From positions 1,798,001 to 1,862,000 of the forward strand of contig NZ_CP013940.1 in assembly GCF_001277215.2 (NCBI RefSeq): a stretch of 64,000 nucleotides of DNA, written 5' to 3'. Position numbers and translations under genes: made by a program. This stretch comes from Cronobacter malonaticus LMG 23826 (GTDB lineage: Bacteria; Pseudomonadota; Gammaproteobacteria; Enterobacterales; Enterobacteriaceae). A model generated the notes under the pieces. It saw nothing but the letters and a program-made list of their open reading frames with translations. It did no database searches and was not told the DNA's origin. This document shows, piece by piece, positions 61,950 through 64,000 of this stretch (position 1 is the stretch's first letter; each line of letters opens with the position of its first letter).

Positions 61950-62936
61950 TTAGCGAATTTCATGTTTTTTTAGCAGCGCGCGCAGCTGGTGATAGGTCAG
62001 ACCGAGCAGTTCCGCGGCCTGTTTCTGATTATATTTCGCTGCCTGCAGGCTCGTCTCCAGCAGCCGTTTTTCTTCATCATGCTGCCATTTACGCAGGTTC
62101 AGCGGCAGCGACGGGCCGCTGCGCTGTGCATCGGTCGTCGTCGCGGGCGGCGTCTCCGCCTGCTCGCGGCGAAACGGATCGAGAATAATGTTATCCACCG
62201 GCTCGTCGCTGCTGGCGTGACGGTAGACCGAGCGCTCCACCACGTTTTTCAGCTCGCGAATGTTTCCCGGCCAGCGGTAGCCGAACAGCGTCTTACGCGC
62301 GCGATCCGTAAAGCCCGGAAAGAGCGGCAGGCCCAGTTCACGGCACATCTGGATGGCGAACTGTTCCGCCAGCAGCATGATATCGCTGTCGCGCTCGCGA
62401 AGGGCAGGGAGCAACACCACATCAAAGGCGAGGCGGTCGAGCAGGTCGGCGCGGAATTTCTCTTCTTCCACCAGACGCGGCAGGTCGGCGTTGGTGGCGC
62501 AGATTAGCCGCACGTTGACCTGCAACGGCTGGCTGCCGCCGACGCGCTCCAGCTCGCCATATTCAATCACGCGCAGCAGTTTTTCCTGCACCAGCATCGG
62601 CGCGGTGGCGAGCTCATCCAGAAACAGCGTGCCGCCGTCGGCGCGCTCAAAGCGACCCGGGTGGCGCTTCTGCGCGCCGGTAAACGCCCCAGCCTCGTGG
62701 CCGAACAGCTCGGAATCCAGCAGATTTTCATTTAGCGCTGCGCAGTTCAGCGAGATAAATGGCCCCTGCCAGCGGCGCGACAGGTAATGAAGACGATGCG
62801 CGATAAGCTCTTTGCCGGTGCCGCGCTCGCCGATAATCAGCACCGGTTTATCGAGCGGCGCGAGCCTTGAGACCTGTTCCAGCACCTCAAGAAACCGGTT
62901 AGCCTCGCCAATCAGGTTATCTTTGTATTCCGTCAT
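61950..62936 (-). CDS. pspF: Psp operon transcriptional activator PspF
   Basis: PspF is a sigma-54 enhancer-binding ATPase that turns on the psp genes under membrane stress; PspA inhibits it by binding. The 328-aa protein has no receiver domain and starts directly with the AAA+ domain: Walker A GERGTGKELI, the sigma-54-contacting GAFTGA loop intact, Walker B GGTLFLDE, and the arginine finger region. A Fis-type helix-turn-helix ends it (NQKQAAELLGLTYHQLRALL). I start at ATG 62936, where E. coli PspF similarity begins; the frame opens at 62951. It is divergent from pspA, with its own operator upstream. Confidence 0.95.
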   Translation of the reverse strand: MTEYKDNLIGEANRFLEVLEQVSRLAPLDKPVLIIGERGTGKELIAHRLHYLSRRWQGPFISLNCAALNENLLDSELFGHEAGAFTGAQKRHPGRFERADGGTLFLDELATAPMLVQEKLLRVIEYGELERVGGSQPLQVNVRLICATNADLPRLVEEEKFRADLLDRLAFDVVLLPALRERDSDIMLLAEQFAIQMCRELGLPLFPGFTDRARKTLFGYRWPGNIRELKNVVERSVYRHASSDEPVDNIILDPFRREQAETPPATTTDAQRSGPSLPLNLRKWQHDEEKRLLETSLQAAKYNQKQAAELLGLTYHQLRALLKKHEIR

Positions 62937-62952
62937 GATGAAATTCACCACT

Positions 62953-62970
62953 TAGTAGCGTATATCACTA
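62953..62970. promoter_or_regulatory. PspF upstream activating site
   Basis: On the minus strand the sequence reads TAGTGATATACGCTACTA, similar to the E. coli PspF site (TAGTGTAATTCGCTAACT as I recall). It lies 17 bases before the pspF start, so PspF could both activate pspA and repress itself here. Confidence 0.6.
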
Positions 62971-63016
62971 CTCTAGCCTGGAAGGTCGCAACGGTAAAAT
63001 TTTAACTATCCTTTAT

Positions 63017-63029
63017 AATCAATGAATTA
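63017..63029 (+). promoter_or_regulatory. IHF site in the psp promoter region
   Basis: AATCAATGAATTA matches the IHF consensus WATCAANNNNTTR at every fixed position. It lies between the PspF site and the sigma-54 promoter, the expected place for a DNA bend that brings the activator to the polymerase. Confidence 0.75.
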
Positions 63030-63035
63030 AAAAAC

Positions 63036-63050
63036 TGGCACGGAGTTTGT
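63036..63050 (+). promoter_or_regulatory. Sigma-54 promoter of the psp operon
   Basis: TGGCACG-N4-TTGT matches the -24/-12 consensus TGGCACG-N4-TTGC apart from the last base, which E. coli pspA also has as T. It lies 54 bases before pspA. Confidence 0.92.
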
Positions 63051-63103
63051 ATTAAGCCATACAGCAAGGGCTTAGCCCGTCTTACCATGTAGAGGATGAA
63101 ATT

Positions 63104-63775
63104 ATGGGTATTTTTTCTCGTTTTGCCGACATCGTGAACGCCAACATCAACGCCCTGCTGGAGAAGGCTGAAGATCCGCAAAAACTGGTCCGCCTGATGA
63201 TTCAGGAGATGGAAGATACGCTGGTGGAAGTGCGTTCAACCTCCGCCCGCGCGCTGGCGGAAAAGAAACAGATTGCGCGTCGTATTGAGCAGGCCAACGC
63301 GCAGCAGGCCGAATGGCAGGAGAAAGCCGAGCTGGCGCTGCGTAAAGATAAAGACGATCTGGCCCGCGCCGCGCTGATTGAAAAACAGAAACTGACCGAC
63401 ATTATCCGCGTGCTGGAAGAAGAAGCGTCTCAGCTTGATGAAACGCTTGCGCGCATGAAACAGGAAATCGGCGAGCTTGAGAATAAACTCAGCGAAACAC
63501 GCGCACGTCAGCAGGCATTGACTCTGCGCCACCAGGCGGCGTCTTCCTCGCGCGACGTCCGCCGTCAGCTCGACAGCGGCAAAATTGATGAGGCGATGGC
63601 GCGTTTCGAATCGTTCGAGCGTCGCATCGACCAGATGGAAGCCGAAGCGGAAAGCCACGGTTTTGGTAAGCAGAAATCGCTGGATCAGCAGTTCGCCGAA
63701 CTGAAAGCCGATGATGATATCAGCGTGCAGCTGGCAGCGCTGAAAGCGAAAGTGCAGCAGCGCGACGGCGAATAA
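63104..63775 (+). CDS. pspA: Phage shock protein A
   Basis: PspA binds PspF to hold the operon off and, on membrane stress, assembles on the inner membrane to limit proton leakage. The 223-aa product (222 in E. coli) is almost entirely helical coiled coil, starting with an amphipathic helix ([20 protein letters not shown]) followed by [19 protein letters not shown] and long Glu/Gln/Arg-rich helices. AGAGGATG gives the ribosome site. pspB follows after 66 bases. Confidence 0.96.
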   Translation: MGIFSRFADIVNANINALLEKAEDPQKLVRLMIQEMEDTLVEVRSTSARALAEKKQIARRIEQANAQQAEWQEKAELALRKDKDDLARAALIEKQKLTDIIRVLEEEASQLDETLARMKQEIGELENKLSETRARQQALTLRHQAASSSRDVRRQLDSGKIDEAMARFESFERRIDQMEAEAESHGFGKQKSLDQQFAELKADDDISVQLAALKAKVQQRDGE

Positions 63776-63841
63776 TCGCCCGCGTTGACAAGGAGCGCGG
63801 CGGCAGCGTGCCGTCGCAATATTGACCCGTAAGGAGAACCC

Positions 63842-64000
63842 ATGAGTGCACTGTTTCTGGCTATTCCGTTAACGCTGTTTGTGCTGTTTGTGTTGCCGGT
63901 CTGGCTCTGGCTTCACTACAGCAACCGCTCCGGGCGCGACGCGCTATCCCAGAGCGAACAGCAGCGTCTGGCACAATTAAATGAAGAAGCGCAGCGCATG
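63842..64000 (+). CDS. pspB: Phage shock protein B (5' part; runs off the window)
   Basis: The first 53 codons are visible. PspB is a small inner-membrane protein that, with PspC, signals membrane stress to PspA. The N-terminal helix (ALFLAIPLTLFVLFVLPVWL) is followed by HYSNRSGRDALSQSEQQRLA, as in E. coli PspB. TAAGGAG gives a strong ribosome site. Confidence 0.95.
   Translation, partial: MSALFLAIPLTLFVLFVLPVWLWLHYSNRSGRDALSQSEQQRLAQLNEEAQRM

Overview
This window is a stretch of enterobacterial chromosome with a GC-rich coding bias. It follows the Escherichia coli order from ychE/opp to the psp operon (opp, clsA, tonB, trp, topA, cysB, acnA, lapAB, pyrF, osmB, rnb, fabI, sap, psp). Several blocks differ from the E. 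coli layout. An rpfF gene for a diffusible-signal-factor synthase sits beside a PAS-GGDEF-EAL receptor (rpfR). An iroN-type receptor lies next to tonB. A ybiY-ybiW-fsa cluster lies next to yciT. The rpfF/rpfR pair and the overall gene set fit Cronobacter best; a close Enterobacter relative is possible. The genus is inferred from gene content and protein similarity from memory, not from a search. I see no rRNA, tRNA, CRISPR array, insertion sequence or prophage.

Layout. 1-6.5 kb: end of ychE, a long leader, then oppABCDF (oligopeptide uptake). 6.5-10.3 kb: a voltage-sensor potassium-channel-like protein with a C-terminal zinc ribbon, yciU, clsA, yciY and a small unknown gene at the place where E. 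coli has kch. 10.3-17.4 kb: yciI, tonB, yciA, the iroN-type receptor behind a near-consensus Fur box, yciB, yciC, a ykgJ-like gene and ompW. 17.5-24.8 kb: a small unknown gene, then the complete trp operon with leader peptide, attenuator and operator on the minus strand. 24.8-30.7 kb: rnm, yciO, rluB, btuR, yciK, sohB, yciN. 31-38.6 kb: topA, cysB, the small genes ymiA/yciX/ymiC, and acnA. 38.7-43.5 kb: ribA, pgpB, lapAB behind a heat-shock-type promoter, pyrF, yciH, osmB. 43.8-48.9 kb: yciT, ybiW, ybiY, fsa, yciZ. 49.1-52 kb: rpfF and rpfR, convergent. 52.3-64 kb: rnb, yciW, fabI, sapABCDF, pspF, pspA and the start of pspB.

How parts fit together. TonB energises outer-membrane receptors, and the receptor gene lies only one gene away from it; both have Fur-type sites, clear for the receptor and weak for tonB. 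RpfF would make a cis-2-unsaturated fatty acid signal that RpfR senses and converts into a change in cyclic-di-GMP. YbiY would activate the glycyl-radical enzyme YbiW. The DeoR-type regulator YciT, encoded just downstream on the same strand, is a good candidate to act on a perfect inverted repeat found between ybiY and the divergent aldolase gene fsa.

The points most worth a second look are: a Gly-to-Val change in the first position of the OppF Walker A motif; the YciT/ybiWY/fsa arrangement with its palindrome; the resemblance between the tiny membrane proteins YmiA and YmiC that flank yciX; a 10-bp inverted repeat in the lapAB leader; an orphan terminator with an anti-Shine-Dalgarno-like stretch after rluB; and two small genes of unknown function.
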